Source: Siniperca chuatsi (taxonomy: Eukaryota > Chordata > Actinopteri > Centrarchiformes > Sinipercidae). From it: a stretch of 64,000 nt of DNA. The stretch is taken from NCBI RefSeq assembly GCF_020085105.1, contig NC_058058.1, forward strand, positions 4,054,214 through 4,118,213, in the 5' to 3' direction. The notes under the pieces are model-generated. The model made no database searches and was not told the DNA's origin. It was given only the letters and a program-made list of their open reading frames with translations. Positions 35,001 through 47,652 of the stretch are shown here, in pieces. Position numbers and translations under genes: made by a program. Position 1 is the first letter of the stretch; every line of letters starts with the position of its first letter.

Positions 35001-38000
35001 GACTAACCAGTCACTGAGAGCCTGACATGGCTCTGTGTAAATATATTTTGCTCCTGAGTCTGAGGTCACTGTCCTCTCCTTAGCTCTGACCTCCACTGGT
35101 GGGGTGATGCTGTCCTGTCAGTCTGAGCTGTGACTATCACACCTCACTGCATGCAATATTATCTACACTCCAGGGAATGGATGTGTGAGAACTGCAGTGT
35201 TACCTACTGGTCTCCTAAAGCTCAGAGAAGCAGTTTTTTTGACTAGAAAATCCCTCAATAAGAACTTCATAGAGGGTCCTAACTAAGTCTTTAATCCTTT
35301 AATATACAATAGTACCAGTGTTTTCTGTCCCAGAATCAGCGAGGACCACCACACAAAGAGGAGCTATGTGTCATCTTAACAGTTTCTTTTGTAAAAGCTT
35401 CAACAAAGAGTTTTAGTGTCCAAATCTGCGTTTCTCAACATTTTCTGGCCCTGGATTCTGTACATTACTTTTTTATTGCATTGCTTTTACCTTGTCGTTG
35501 ATTAGCAGCTCCATGGGGTTGCTGCCCCATTCGATGAGCACAAGCTCATTGGCTTGTCCTGGTATGGCGTAGGAGAAGGGAGTACCAAGGCCAGGACCTG
35601 CTCCTGCCTTCAGCCACAGGCAGATGGTCAGGGCAAAGATCTCGTTGACCACCGACCGCCTCATCCTGGCGTACATGTAATTGGTCCTCATGGGGAAGTC
35701 GAGCAGGAAAGCGCTGGGACTCTTTAGCTTCTTGTGGTTTCCTGGTGAGACAGAGAGTGCAGAATTTAGATTCAGGTCATTCATTTGTATACATATACTG
35801 TTCTACCACCAGCAGTTGGTTTCAGTTGAATATCCTGTTGCTAGTGTCAACCGCTACTGGTTTAACTGACATTGTTACGTCCACCATTTTGTTAGATCTG
35901 TGACCAAGCAAATACTTTTATCTACTAGCCAAATGCTATTGTTGGACCACTATCTGAAGGTATTTTAGCTGTTGTGAGTGTGTATTTGTGATTTGATCAT
36001 TTTCTTTTTCTGCAATGAGTTTACTGCTAATTAAGCTAGCCATTATAGGCTACTAGCTGTCTGAGGCTAATGTGTTGCTAATACAACATTTTAAGTAACT
36101 GTTGACTGTAAAAAGCAAACATATTTAAATGCAGCCCACAAGTAAAATGCTCACATGATTATATCAGAATAAATCATTACATGTAAAAGTAATGCAATCT
36201 AAATGCGATCTATTGGGATTTTGATATTCAGAAATGTATTTTATGATCAAATGATTGTTGATTTATGCAGAAATGCAATGGCGTCACACTCCTCCTTTTT
36301 TTTAACAAGCACAACAAGTTATATTTTGTTTAGATTTACCTTAGGATTGTAAGCTTGTTACTATTCTCTACCTAGAGTTCTTTTGTGTGATCCATTTTGA
36401 ATGTGTGAACCCAGTTTGTGCTTATTTGTTTTTTCATACGAGACTTCTGTATTTATGATTACATTCAAGTCACAGAAATAAGCCACTGGTTTCCTCAAAA
36501 CAGATACAACTCACATTTGGAAAAACCTTTTTAGAAAAAAAAACAACCTGTTTTGAAGATGTTTCTGAACTCTATAAAGACAAAACATATCCCTCCTGGT
36601 GAAAGATAAAATATTTTTTTAAAGGCCATTTCACAAAGTGCAACTATATTTCTTTAACCAAAGCAGACAACTGGAGGATGTTTTAGAAGTCTGTAAAAAT
36701 ACAGTATGAGCTTGATGAGGTAATGTGTTGTAGCTACAAGAGCAAGAAAATAATGTTACTTCCAGTTCTCTATCTTTGTTTTGTTGAGGGAAGTTTAATA
36801 AATTAACAGTTAAAAAAACAACAAACATATTTCTACTTCCTAATACCTACTCCAGCAGTGTTAACTGACCTGCCACCTTTTCTGTGACTTAAATGTAGGC
36901 AAATCATCACTGGACAAGTTTAAAATGTAAAAACAATGATTACATTAGAGGCTATACTGCACAGTAGTTGTGCGTGTGCGTGTGTGTGTGTGTGTACCGT
37001 GGTCAGTGTTGCCGTGGTGCAGTTGGCTGAGCACTGTTTCCAGCTTGCTGTGCCCCGCGCCATGCAGACTTGTCTCTTTGCTGCTGAAAGGCAGCCGCTG
37101 TGGGTTATGATCGTTACCATGGTGGTTGTCATGGCGGTCGTTACCGTGGCGAATATCATGGTGATCATCGTGGTGGTCATCGTGGTGTCCAGGTCCGTGG
37201 TGATAGTCGTGGTGATCTTCGTGGTGACTGTGGTGGTCATCATAGTGGTCATCGTGGTGGTCATCATGATGGCCATCATGGTGGTCACCATGGTGGTTGC
37301 TGTGATGGTTGCCATAGTGACCATTATGCCGGCCGTGGTGCCAGTCATAGTGGTGGTCGTGATGGCGATTATGATGACCGCTGCGATGGCTGAACCTGTG
37401 GCTACCGCGGTGGTTGTTGCGATGGCTGTCGTGGTGGTCGTCATGGTGACCGGTACCATGGTGGTCATCGTGGTGGTCGTCGTGGTGATCGCTACCATGA
37501 TGGTCGTCATGGTGACCATTGCCATGGTGGTCATCGGGGTGGTCGTCACGGTGGCCGTTGCCGTGGTGGTCGTCATGGTGGTCATCGTGGTGATCATCGT
37601 GATGGTCGTTATGGTGACCATAGTCACGGTGATCTCGGTAGTAGCTGTGCAGCTGCTCCTCCAGAGCGGTGATCTTCCGCTGGAGGAGTTCTCTCAGGGA
37701 GCTGGAGTAGGAGCTGGAGGAGTTCCTGGCCTGCAGAAGCATACACAAATCGGTCAGGATTTCTGAAAGTGGAAGCAGTGGAAGCCCCAACTCTGGTCTG
37801 TAGGATTCAGTTAAATAAATAAAATAATGGCTTTAGAAGTATACATTGTCACAGGTCAAACAATGAAAAGACTGATGATTTATCTTTATGCCAATGGCAT
37901 ACATGTTCCATGTATTTGTTTAGCCTAGATATTTATTTGGCTCCATTTACATTTTTTTTTTTATCACCACGTGCTACTATCTTACTCTGCAATAAAACCC

Positions 38001-41000
38001 CTAAAACTGTGGGGTTTATTTCCATCATCAAAATCCAAATAATCACCACCATCATCACCACCATCATCATCAACATCCTGCAAAGATGTTTAGTAGTAGG
38101 GAAAAGTAGGGATCCAAAGTTACAAAGTTACAAAAAATCCCTAAAAATCACTAAAGAGTCAGACGTCAGAAGTGATATGCAGAAATTCAGTGATATGCAG
38201 TGAATAAAGAATTATGGTATGACATTTAAAGTTACAAGGGAATAGTCCTAGTTATAAGTCCTCCTCTCCCCTGCTCATCCTCGCCTTCCTCTCCAGCAAA
38301 TCCGGCTTTGTTCCCTGCCGGTGCACGCCACGATTAATAGCCTCGTTAGGGAGGATGAAGCTAATTGAAGGTGAGGCTGGCCCTTCGGTGCGTGGCCAGA
38401 GGCTGGTGGCGTAGACATCCTGTTAGAGGGGGGAGCGACAGAAGGTGAATTCTGGCTCCGCTTCTGTTTTGTCTCGCACCTTCGAAGGAGATTGAAGGGG
38501 ATTTCTGGCAACACTATCCCTGAGCGAACCGGAGACCACCTACACTAATAGAGAGGCTTTCACAGGCTAGCGGGCAGCAGGGTTTTAGTCTCGCAATGTG
38601 ACACCAGCATCATTAAATGTTGTAACACAAGTGAGACAGCAGAACCACATGCATGGCTTGTTTTAGGTGCTGGAACACAATTTGGAGAATGTGTCACATA
38701 GTAGCAAATGCTAAAATACTTTTGAATTTGAAAATATGTATTATTAATAAAAAAGGGCCTTTTAATGTAGTGAACACAAACAGTGTGCTATGGTTACCAT
38801 ATCTTCATGAAACACATCCTTCTTACAGTATTTTGGTACACTGGCAGTTGATTCGGCGGCTGAGCTTGTGACCCTTCATGACGCAAGATGTGACCCCAAA
38901 TTAGTCAAACGTTTGATAGGCTTCTGTCTCCCTGCATACTGTTCAGCCTTTGCAGACACATTAGTAAGCATTTCAAAATGTTTGCATGGTGCAGAAGGCG
39001 TCAGTCCTCCTTCAGGAGCTCATACAGAATGTTTACCCTTTTCATCTAAAACATCAGAGATTTAATTACAGCCATATGAATATATTTAGATAGGAGACAG
39101 TGCAGTGCCTTGCTAGCCCCGCAGCATTTTTGTATAGTAAAGAGAAGAAACTATAAAAAAATGTAGAAGCTTCTGTAAAAGGAAGTTTTTTCTCGCCAGT
39201 GTTGCCAAGTGCTTGCTCACGGTGGGATTTGTTGGGTCTCTGTAAATAATATAAAAAGTTACGGTCTAGACCTGCTCTATAAGAAAAGTGCAATGAGATA
39301 ACTTCTGTTATGAATTGAATGAAATTGAATTGAATTGAACTGAATTAGGAGTCAGTTTGGATTACTGAACTCAAGAAATAGCAGTAAAATAATGTTATTA
39401 AAAATGCAAACTTTCTACCTCTGAACTATCTCTAAACAGAATCTCTGGTCCCTCATTTTGTGTATCAGTGCTGCCCGTGACACTAGGTGTTGTCATTTAC
39501 ATTCAGTTGTCAGACAACTGCTGTACAAAGTGCCCTGTATATTAGCCCCAAACACGGAGCTTGCCGTTAACACTAAACATCATAAAACACTTTTGAGATA
39601 ATTTAAAATTTTCAACAATTAATATCAGTAAGATATAATACAGTCTTGAACTGATTATTTATATACTGCAAATACAAGCTCTACTGCTCCCTCTACCTCC
39701 CTAGGGCTGGAAGACAAAATGCTAATGTTGTCATTTGTTTTCGCCCATTACTTGAAACTTACTACCTTGTTTAGCTGTAGTGGCCGAAGCTACAAGCCAG
39801 AAAGTCAATACTGCTGGTCAACCTGTACAAGCTATCTTCAAGGTGGAGCTCCAACTCTCAATTTTGGGACATGAAGCTGGTCATCATGGGAATAATAATG
39901 CAGAAGCTTGTGGTACAAGATATGAAACAGGCTACAAACTGTCACATGTAGGTGCATTTTGTACTGAACTTCAAAAATGTCAGGAGTCCATCTATTAGTA
40001 CATTTGTTTCCTGGCATTGCTCAAAACTATTTAATTTTGGTTGCGTTCCTCCAATCTCTTTTCTAAAAGCAAATTCTCCCTTTTCACAGTTCTGCACACC
40101 TGACTAAACACTGCGGAAATCAGGCATGACTTTCGGTTTGTAAGTTTCAAAAAGTTACAAAAATTGGATGAATCAGGCCTGCCTTGTGAGAAACACACAT
40201 TTATTTCCAATTGTGGTACAAACTACACAAAGCTTATTTTACCTTGTTCTTACCTACCATGTGTCAGTATACAGGACACTATCAACATATTTAGGCTCTA
40301 ATGTAACCTATACCAGTGTCTCTAGGGCTTATTTAAGTTATTCTAATTTGAGCCACTTACTTTGCACATTTTATTATATCCACCTGTAGAGTTTGTCTGT
40401 ATTTAAAATTATAATGGTTGACATTTTTAGTGGTTAAACCCACTGCTAAGGCAAAAAATGCCTTTTCTTTGAGTGCACATTGCAGATCTCTGCACTCACC
40501 TGCAAGTTCTCCAGCCTCTCCTTCAGTGTCTGCAGTGTTTTGCCTGTCTGTTCAGGGGAGAAAGAGCTGTGTTTTCCGTATGTCGAGCCCTTCCTGTGGT
40601 GGGGGTCCGACCTGTGGCTGCCATGAGAGTAGTGGTGATCGCTGCTGTGAAATGCAGAAGGCCCGTGGTGTGACGATGATGATGTATGGTGGCTGCTGTG
40701 CTGCCCGTGGTGGTCATCATGGTGGTTGTCATGATGGGTATCATGATGGTTGTCGTGGTGATTGTCGTGGCGGTTGTCATGGTGACCAGTGCTGTGGTGA
40801 CCACCGAAGCCCTCGCACAATGTGAGCTTGGCGGTCAGCTCCCTGATGGTCTCCCGCTGGTCCAGTATGGTCTCCTTTTGCCTCACAAGGCTCTCACGCA
40901 GGTGCAAGATGGTGGCTTTGGCCTCGTCGGACATCACGCTTCGCCGGTTACTGCCATTGTGGCCATTAGTGTGGCCGTTACTGTTTGGTCCATGGGGCAC

Positions 41001-41249
41001 ACTGGGTGGGGAATAGCAGCTGGGGTCTGCTTCTGGGGGAATTGGGGTGCAAACAAATTTGGGGCTAATGCCATAGTCATGTTCTATGCCAGGCAAACTG
41101 CCTGCTGCTGCTGCACATGACAGGAAGTAGTAGAAAATTACAGAACGTAGGGGGAGGAAGGGGAGGACGGACCCCAATGAGGCTCCAACCCATTGCTGGT
41201 GCCTTGCAGACATAGGCATGAGGCTCAGAGGACTGACGTCTCTGGCCAT
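32026..41249 (-). CDS. nptx1l: Neuronal pentraxin (NPTX1-like) with giant His/Asp-rich expansions
   Basis: Secreted synaptic pentraxin; the family clusters AMPA-type glutamate receptors at excitatory synapses. Exons: 41249-40500, 37730-36998, 35741-35491, 33181-33002 and 32235-32026, together 707 residues (human NPTX1 has 432). Order: hydrophobic leader ~28-49; coiled-coil with QKETILDQRETIRELTAKL, close to human NPTX1; His-rich tract 1 (151-219); LQTLKERLENLQ; LRELLQRKITALEEQL; His-rich tract 2 (~284-459); then the pentraxin domain from about 505 to the end, with FPMRTNYMYA, GTPFSYA-type text and the pentraxin signature HVCVTWST. The end is FEPCH then TAA. Intron phases agree (0,1,0,0). Start choice is uncertain: Met1 has a good Kozak context but precedes a long polar stretch; Met11 (41219) is an alternative, and an upstream exon spliced near 41100 is possible. 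The symbol is a best guess for the teleost NPTX1-like paralogue. Confidence 0.9.
36971..36996. repeat. (TG)n microsatellite abutting a splice donor
   Basis: Imperfect TG/CG run next to the donor of pentraxin exon 2; on the gene strand the intron begins GTACACACAC. Confidence 0.85.
37104..37631 (-). repeat. Coding His/Asp-rich repeat tract 2 of the pentraxin
   Basis: About 176 residues made of HHDDHHDD, HHGNGH, HHDSHR and similar units, at DNA level imperfect 12-bp periodic text (CAC CAY GAY GAC). The degenerate codons and absence of frame breaks argue it is translated rather than a bare microsatellite. It lies between the coiled-coil and the segment leading into the pentraxin domain. Confidence 0.9.
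38270..38540 (-). promoter_or_regulatory. Candidate non-coding element in pentraxin intron 1
   Basis: A GC-richer, non-repetitive block in an AT-rich intron, with homeodomain-type cores (CGATTAATAG, GCTAATTGAAG). A minus-strand frame of 79 codons shows no domain. Conservation cannot be tested here. Confidence 0.2.
40593..40799 (-). repeat. Coding His/Asp-rich repeat tract 1 of the pentraxin
   Basis: About 69 residues of HHDNHHDNHHDTHHDN-type units changing to Ser/His-rich text (HTSSSSHH, HRSDPHH). It sits within exon 1 between two coiled-coil segments. Same composition as tract 2 on the other side of intron 1. Confidence 0.9.
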
Positions 41250-43104
41250 ATTTGGCCTGAGACCAAGTTATTCCTTGACAAATGACAGTCCTCCCAGGCC
41301 TTAGCTTTGTTGTGATAAACACCATGAATGGAGGTCATATGCGTTGGATTGAAAAATGTTGGGGCAAAGCATGTCAACAATAAAATAGCAGATGAAATCT
41401 CCTCCCAGACAGCATAAATCACTTTTAGAGGACAAGAGCACAAACTCCAAGGCAGTATTCCAAAAGCACAGAAAGGGTGCTGCCAAACTCTTAGCTGTTT
41501 GCCTTCAAGACAACCCTGTGGTATCACGCAAGGTTTCTTGGCTCCATCGCAAGTTAACAAACCATGAGAGCTGTGCTGATGTATCCCGATAGGTCCTTCT
41601 GCTGTCTCAGGGAGGAGGTGTTGGGCCAATGCCAGCCAGGTGATCCCTCTTGGCTTCAAGGACCTCCTGTGTACGACAGCCAAGAGTAATCCCTTTAACT
41701 TCGGCTTCTAACCACCCATCAGATCCCAGAATGCTCTTGCCTGTGGGACAGAGAAAGGAAAAAGATAAAAAACATGATATCAAGAAACCAAGTCAAGAAA
41801 GACTGAGCTATAATTACCCATTATTGCATATTTCAAAATGATGGATTAAAATGATGTTATTGAATGTAATTTCCAGTTGGAAGCATGGATAACTTACATT
41901 GCAACCAATCAGAACAATAAAACAAAAACTAGAGATCATCTTAGATGAATCATTGTCAAGATTTGGTTACCTTCCATTGAATGAGTAAAACTCAACTCAA
42001 GTGGAAAGATTGAGATTTAAAGGAAGGGAATCTGGGTCACAACTGAATTAAGAGAAAACCTATAGTAGTTGTATAGATAGATACAATTATGTTTAGATAG
42101 ATAACAAAAGAGAATGTGTAAGTGAAGGTGATCTGCATCATGAACAATTAATCTCCAATTATTAAATCGCTCCTTCAGTCCGTCAGCATTTTCCTTTCTG
42201 CAATGAGCCAGCAGACTACAGTATAAATTCAGTGAGGCCAGCAGGCAGGTAGACAGTGCTAAGGGGGCGGCCGGTGGGGGGTTGTCAAAACTGCAGCAGG
42301 CCACAGGGTAATAAGATTACAGCCAATTAATCTGCCCCCAAAACAACAGCCCAGCAGTTCACATGATGAAAGCTGGTTTTCATTTGAAACATGGGCAGGC
42401 CTGTGGAGCACAGTCACTCACACCAGGGTCTCATGAATTAGTGTCCGAGCTCATCTGCCCTCGGACAGCATGTTTATTGGCTATTAAAAGACAGTACAGT
42501 GAGCGTAGACAGAAGTCAGGGAACGGATATATTTTAATGTTCGTGCAATGATGAAGAAGCAAGAATCAAAACTAAATGTCCCTAGTCGTGCATAGTTGCA
42601 TTGTTTAATTATATCAAGAACTGAATGTCTTTCTGATGTGAGTTCAAAACAGTTCCCATGAATATTTCCTATGTGTATAAATATAAATATATATATATAT
42701 ATATCCTGATATAAACTTGTCAGTGGAAACAGTAGACACATAAACTCCTTCTTCTTTCTTTCTAACACTGCTTGGTAGTGATCCAGAAAATCAAGTTTGT
42801 TTGTGCAGGTGTAGACAACATTTCTATGTAATTAAAGTGAGCAGAGTTGATCTATTTAAATGTTTCCTGTCAGAGAAAAACAAATTTCGTATTTTGAATG
42901 AAACAGCTAAAAAGTCCAAAAACTTTCCATCTGTATCACAGCATCAGGTGAGTCTTCCACATGCAGGTTGGGTCAGCCAGAGAGCAAGATGCGCAGCCAA
43001 GAAGACGCTTCAGAACACACAGGATGCTGTTCCCTAAGCTCCTTATTTCCATAGCCTATCACCAGTTCAAACACCCAAAGCTCCCATTAAGTACAAACTG
43101 CTGA

Positions 43105-43345
43105 GTCTCAGGCACTGGAGACAAGGGGAAACAGCTAGCCTGGTTCGGTACAAAGGTGACAAAATCCGCCTACTAGCTCCTCTAAATTTCTCTAATCAAA
43201 ATGCTATAGTTTGTTTAATCTGTACAAAAATGTAAAAACAACAAGTTGTGATTTTAAGGGGGGTTACGTGTTGGACTATTTCTTGGGCAGAACCAATAAC
43301 TTCCTGGAATTTCTGCTGGTAGCCTGACAACCTCACCTCTCATAT
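43105..43345 (+). repeat. Dispersed teleost repeat (3' part of the TTAGCTTAGCATAAAG family)
   Basis: Contains 'ggggaaacagctagcctgg', 'gtgacaaaatccgcctacta', 'acaacaagttgtgattttaa' and 'tggactatttcttggg', the text that usually follows the 6015-type segment in this family. Confidence 0.65.
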
Positions 43346-46300
43346 TGGAACACTATTTTCTCATTTAGGTATGACAGCTTCTTGCTCTCTGTTCGAGATT
43401 TATCTTCAAAGACAACACACCTAAAGGCTTTTTAACTGTTATGAGCAAGGAACTTGGCTATTCAGTTGCATAAACATAAGACAATCACTATTAAAATTAC
43501 CCTTTTTTTAAACCAAATGTAATCAATCAATGCACTGAATGGAGGAGTATACATATACAACTCTTCCACTCTCAGTGGTAAGTGCATAGATTTGATGGAT
43601 ACCTTACAGGTAGATACTGACATTTTGTTCTTTTGGCTGACATTCAGATCATTAACATTTTTGATTTGAATGCCAAAAATGTAGATGACATCATTTAGAT
43701 CATCATGGGACTCTAAAACTTTAAGAATAAGTACTGACGTCTTACCCATTTGCTATCTAACAACTAACATATGTTTTTTTTTTAAAGTCAGTACACTGAG
43801 TGCTGTTTAATGAGTTCAGAGGTGCAGCCAACAGACAACAGCCTTAATCTGACAGTGAGCCCCGCTGTCTGATACTTAAAGACAACATTGGAGGAGATTT
43901 AGGAGACATGATACTTCACTAAGGCACGTGGCATCAAACATGAGCCCAAAGAGCATCACTTCATGTACAACATCACCAGGGGCAATGATCCTGAGTGTTA
44001 CTATTTCCCGTTTTTTGAGACAAAAGGAAGGCATAAATAAACCTGTATAAATGACCACTTGTGTAGCTACTGCAACCTTAAAAAAGTTTAGCAGCTGTAC
44101 ATCTTGTTCTTCATGCTGCTTCACGCTATATGTTTCTATATGATTTAAATTAACTCTACAGGCATCTGTGAGCTACATTTAAATACAATATAGTTAAGGT
44201 AATACAAATAACAGTTCTGACATGCAGTATTTTGGTTTATATACAATCAAAATTCAAATATTTGTATTTGATGCTATCACACTTTTCTTGACTGAAATGT
44301 AATTTAGCAAAAGTAGGCTGCTCTTTCACAAGTCTGAAGTAATTTCACACAAAATATTATGTACAACCCTCCACCCCCACAAGAACAAACAAACAAACAT
44401 ATTATTTTGAAATATTAGTGGTGTACATGGATATTTGTAGGACTGCAATGCATGTAAAGGGGTCCACAGTGTAAAATATAATTACACTAGACATGTAAAA
44501 AAAAGACCAATAGGTCATTAGTTGGTTAATAATGATAGACCCAATGTTTTTCTGACCATGGATTCATAAATAGCATCAAATCACTCGTCAGCTCCTCTCA
44601 GTGGGGAAGTAATGAGATATTCCTGTCATTTATGCTAAAATACTGATTACTCTCTACTGTATATGCAATTTTAACTATCTTTATGAAACATTGACAAAAC
44701 AATCTTATCTCATTTATGTCATTTTTTCTATCACTGGCTACTTTTCAGAAAAAAATTACTGTATGTTGATATTTATGATTTGTAAAATGTGTATGTTAAA
44801 TAAAAAAACATATAGGTTACTAAAGTACTAGATATAAACTTAAAAATAAAACAAATAATAATATATGGTACTGAAATATTACCATACCTTTAATAACCTA
44901 AATATTTAATTTCTGTCTGTGTGGCAGAATACATCTATGTTGATATACTAAGATAATTAACAGTCTATATTTTAAAATATATATGATGTTGATAAAATGT
45001 GTTCATATGGGCAGTGAAAACAATAGCCTATCAGACATTATTAGTAGTTTTTACACTTCCCCAATTTCCATGTGTTTGTTATATTTATTTTCTCTCTTCT
45101 TTCTTCTCCAATTTTCTTTTTTGATGACAATTAAAAAAAAAGTTTTAAATGTTTCTTGCTCCCAAATCATAATTTGTACTCATTTTTTCTTAAATTTTCT
45201 GTCTTTCAGTGGCCAAAAGTACAAAGTGAACAAGGCTCGCAGTGGCCCTTGAAGGTGCAGTACATCAGGCCGATCGTATCTGCCCATGTTTCCGTCAGCG
45301 GAGGCAGAGCAGACCACAGGAACACGTCTCTCGCCTCTCTTCCTCACTAAGGTGACAGACTAATAGGATTGGTTGGATTTAATGCTATTTAACGAGGGAC
45401 TGGCTGCAGGGTCCTGGAGAGGAACTTGCCCTCCACACACACAAGGTCAAGCCATTGTTGTCAGATGTGTCACTGCAGAAGAAGAAAGTGTGTGTGACAT
45501 GCAGCTGGTGATTATGAGACAATCAACAGCCAATACGAACACTGTTCAAATGTATTACTACAATTAATATTTCCCAGTTTTCAAGATTTGATTTTTCAGT
45601 GAGAATCATTGGTGATATGAGATATAAGATTTTTACTCTTAATTTCAACACTTATGATTTGAAATTGTTCTTACTATGATGTCAAAATGTAAAAAAAAAA
45701 ACCCAAAACGTTATGGTTTATAAAAAAAATCCCTCCTCCAACATGTGTATGTACAGTGTCCGTACATGTGCGTGTTCAGCTTCTCAAGTCAATCCCAGCC
45801 CCTCACGGGGGTCAGTTATCCAGGTTCAATGGATATACGTCCCACCATGTGGCCTGACCCTCCTTGCAGCTTAACGACGCTCCTCCTCCTCCTATTCCTC
45901 ATCCTGTGCGGATGCTGAACTCACTTCCTTGCGTCACGCAGCACGAGTCAACCCTTCCTCCCTCCCTGCCAGGTGCTCCGGCTGGACGTGAACTTCGGTG
46001 TAGAGGTGAGGCACGCCTTTCTGAACGTGGCACTTTGAGGGCTGATGGTGCAGTAGGTATTGTGACATCATGTGTCAGAGCTAAACGTCTTTACTTCTTT
46101 AAACGCAGTTAGGTTACAGCCTGGGGGAGCATTCCAACACTTGGATGGACATTAATCTCTCCCAGTTCATAAACCAGCACAGAAATGGGCAACGTTTTCA
46201 TTGAGGGAAAGACAGAAGTAGACAAAGAGAGTGCACATCAAAACTTTTGGGAGATAATTTTGAGTCACTGCAGCGAAAAGCGTCCAATCAGAGAGCTTAA

Positions 46301-47339
46301 AAATTGGTTGCCCATGCCACTAATGAGAGGGTGACACTAAAATGTTGTGTTGCTCCTTACTGCATAGATTAGAAAATGCTAGGTTTCGGATTTCTGTGAC
46401 GAGTCTTTATAAGAGAAATTTAGAATGGGAAATATTTGGAAACAGCAGCTCCCCCATATATCCTAAAACTTTCCATTGAGAAAAACTTTAAATGTTCTCT
46501 TCTTACGAGCAATTATTCTTCTAATTCTTACGTTTTGCACATTACTTACTTTTAAATTTGAATTTGTTTTTAGTACCCAAAACACAAAAAAACTACACAA
46601 AGAGGATATTAAACATTTGAGTCACATTAGCATGGCTAAACAGACAAAAAGAATAGTTTAGCCCACAGAAATTCAACAAAGGAAAAAGTTCATAGGTCAT
46701 AGGAGTGAAATCGCCACTCTAAACTGTTGTCCTAACCTGTACATTTATTTAATCTTTATTTAACCAGTAAAAGCCTCATTAAGATTAAAAATCTCTTTTA
46801 TAAGAGTGTCCTGGCCAAGATAGGCAGCAATAACTATGAATAACAGACAAACAATATGAGACAGGCAACAACAAGCTATGTCACTACTGCATAGCCGGTT
46901 TATACTGCTCCAAATTAAATGAAAATTTAACTTCAAATAATTAGAAACAGTATAACAAGCATATGGAACAGTATGTATTTCCTATTCGCATTAAACCATT
47001 GTTGTAAGTATGGTTTTATTAGTATGTATGTGATGATTTTCATTATTAAAACTTTCTTTTCAGTGTGTTATGCAAAACAAATGCATCAGAGTGCATTCAT
47101 GGGCAAGACTGAGGCTTTAAAGTTATGAAAAACTGTGACTGTCTCTCTCTTTAATGTCCTCTCAGCAGTCTTTATATCTGTCCTGATAAAAGCTACCATC
47201 TAGCTCTCTGCACTATAAACAAGCTATCTGAGTGCTGAAGCCTTTGTTAAATCTGACAAAAGTGAATTTCCTCACAGTGATCTCTACCATTACATACATT
47301 TACTTTTTTTTGGGGAGTAAATAAATGGGTTCAGTGTCT

Positions 47340-47652
47340 TGTTTAGTTGTGAGGACTTTTGGTTCTGAGAACTTTTTGTTGTAAATACTTTCAGTTTTAA
47401 GGCCTTTTAGTTGTGAACCCAGTGAATTGTGAGGATCTTCAATTTGGAGACATTTTCTTTGTGAGGACTTGTAGTTATGAGGAACCTTTAACTGTGAAAA
47501 CAGTTGAAAACAGTTCAGGTATGGGGACTTTTCATTATAAGGTCATTTAGTTTTTTTTATGAGACTTTGAAAGTTGTGAGGAGGTTTAGTTGTGCCGACT
47601 TTTTGTTATGAGGAATTCAAGTTGTGAGGACCTTTTGTTGTTGTGACTTTCA
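47340..47652 (+). repeat. Degenerate ~20-bp minisatellite
   Basis: About 14-15 diverged units around the core 'gttgtgaggacttttngttn', for example 'ttgtgaggacttttggttc', 'ttgtgaggacttgtagtta' and 'ttgtgaggaccttttgttg'. Units vary in length by a few bases. Confidence 0.7.

Noticed and set aside
36936..37766. 276-codon plus-strand frame rich in Val/Ile/Met, and two further frames open across the same stretch
   Set aside because: Antisense or frame-shifted shadows of the His/Asp repeat tract; the minus-strand frame continues into conserved pentraxin exons with correct splice sites.
40418..41120. Plus-strand frames opposite pentraxin exon 1 (135 and 144 codons)
   Set aside because: Antisense shadows of the His-rich coding tract.
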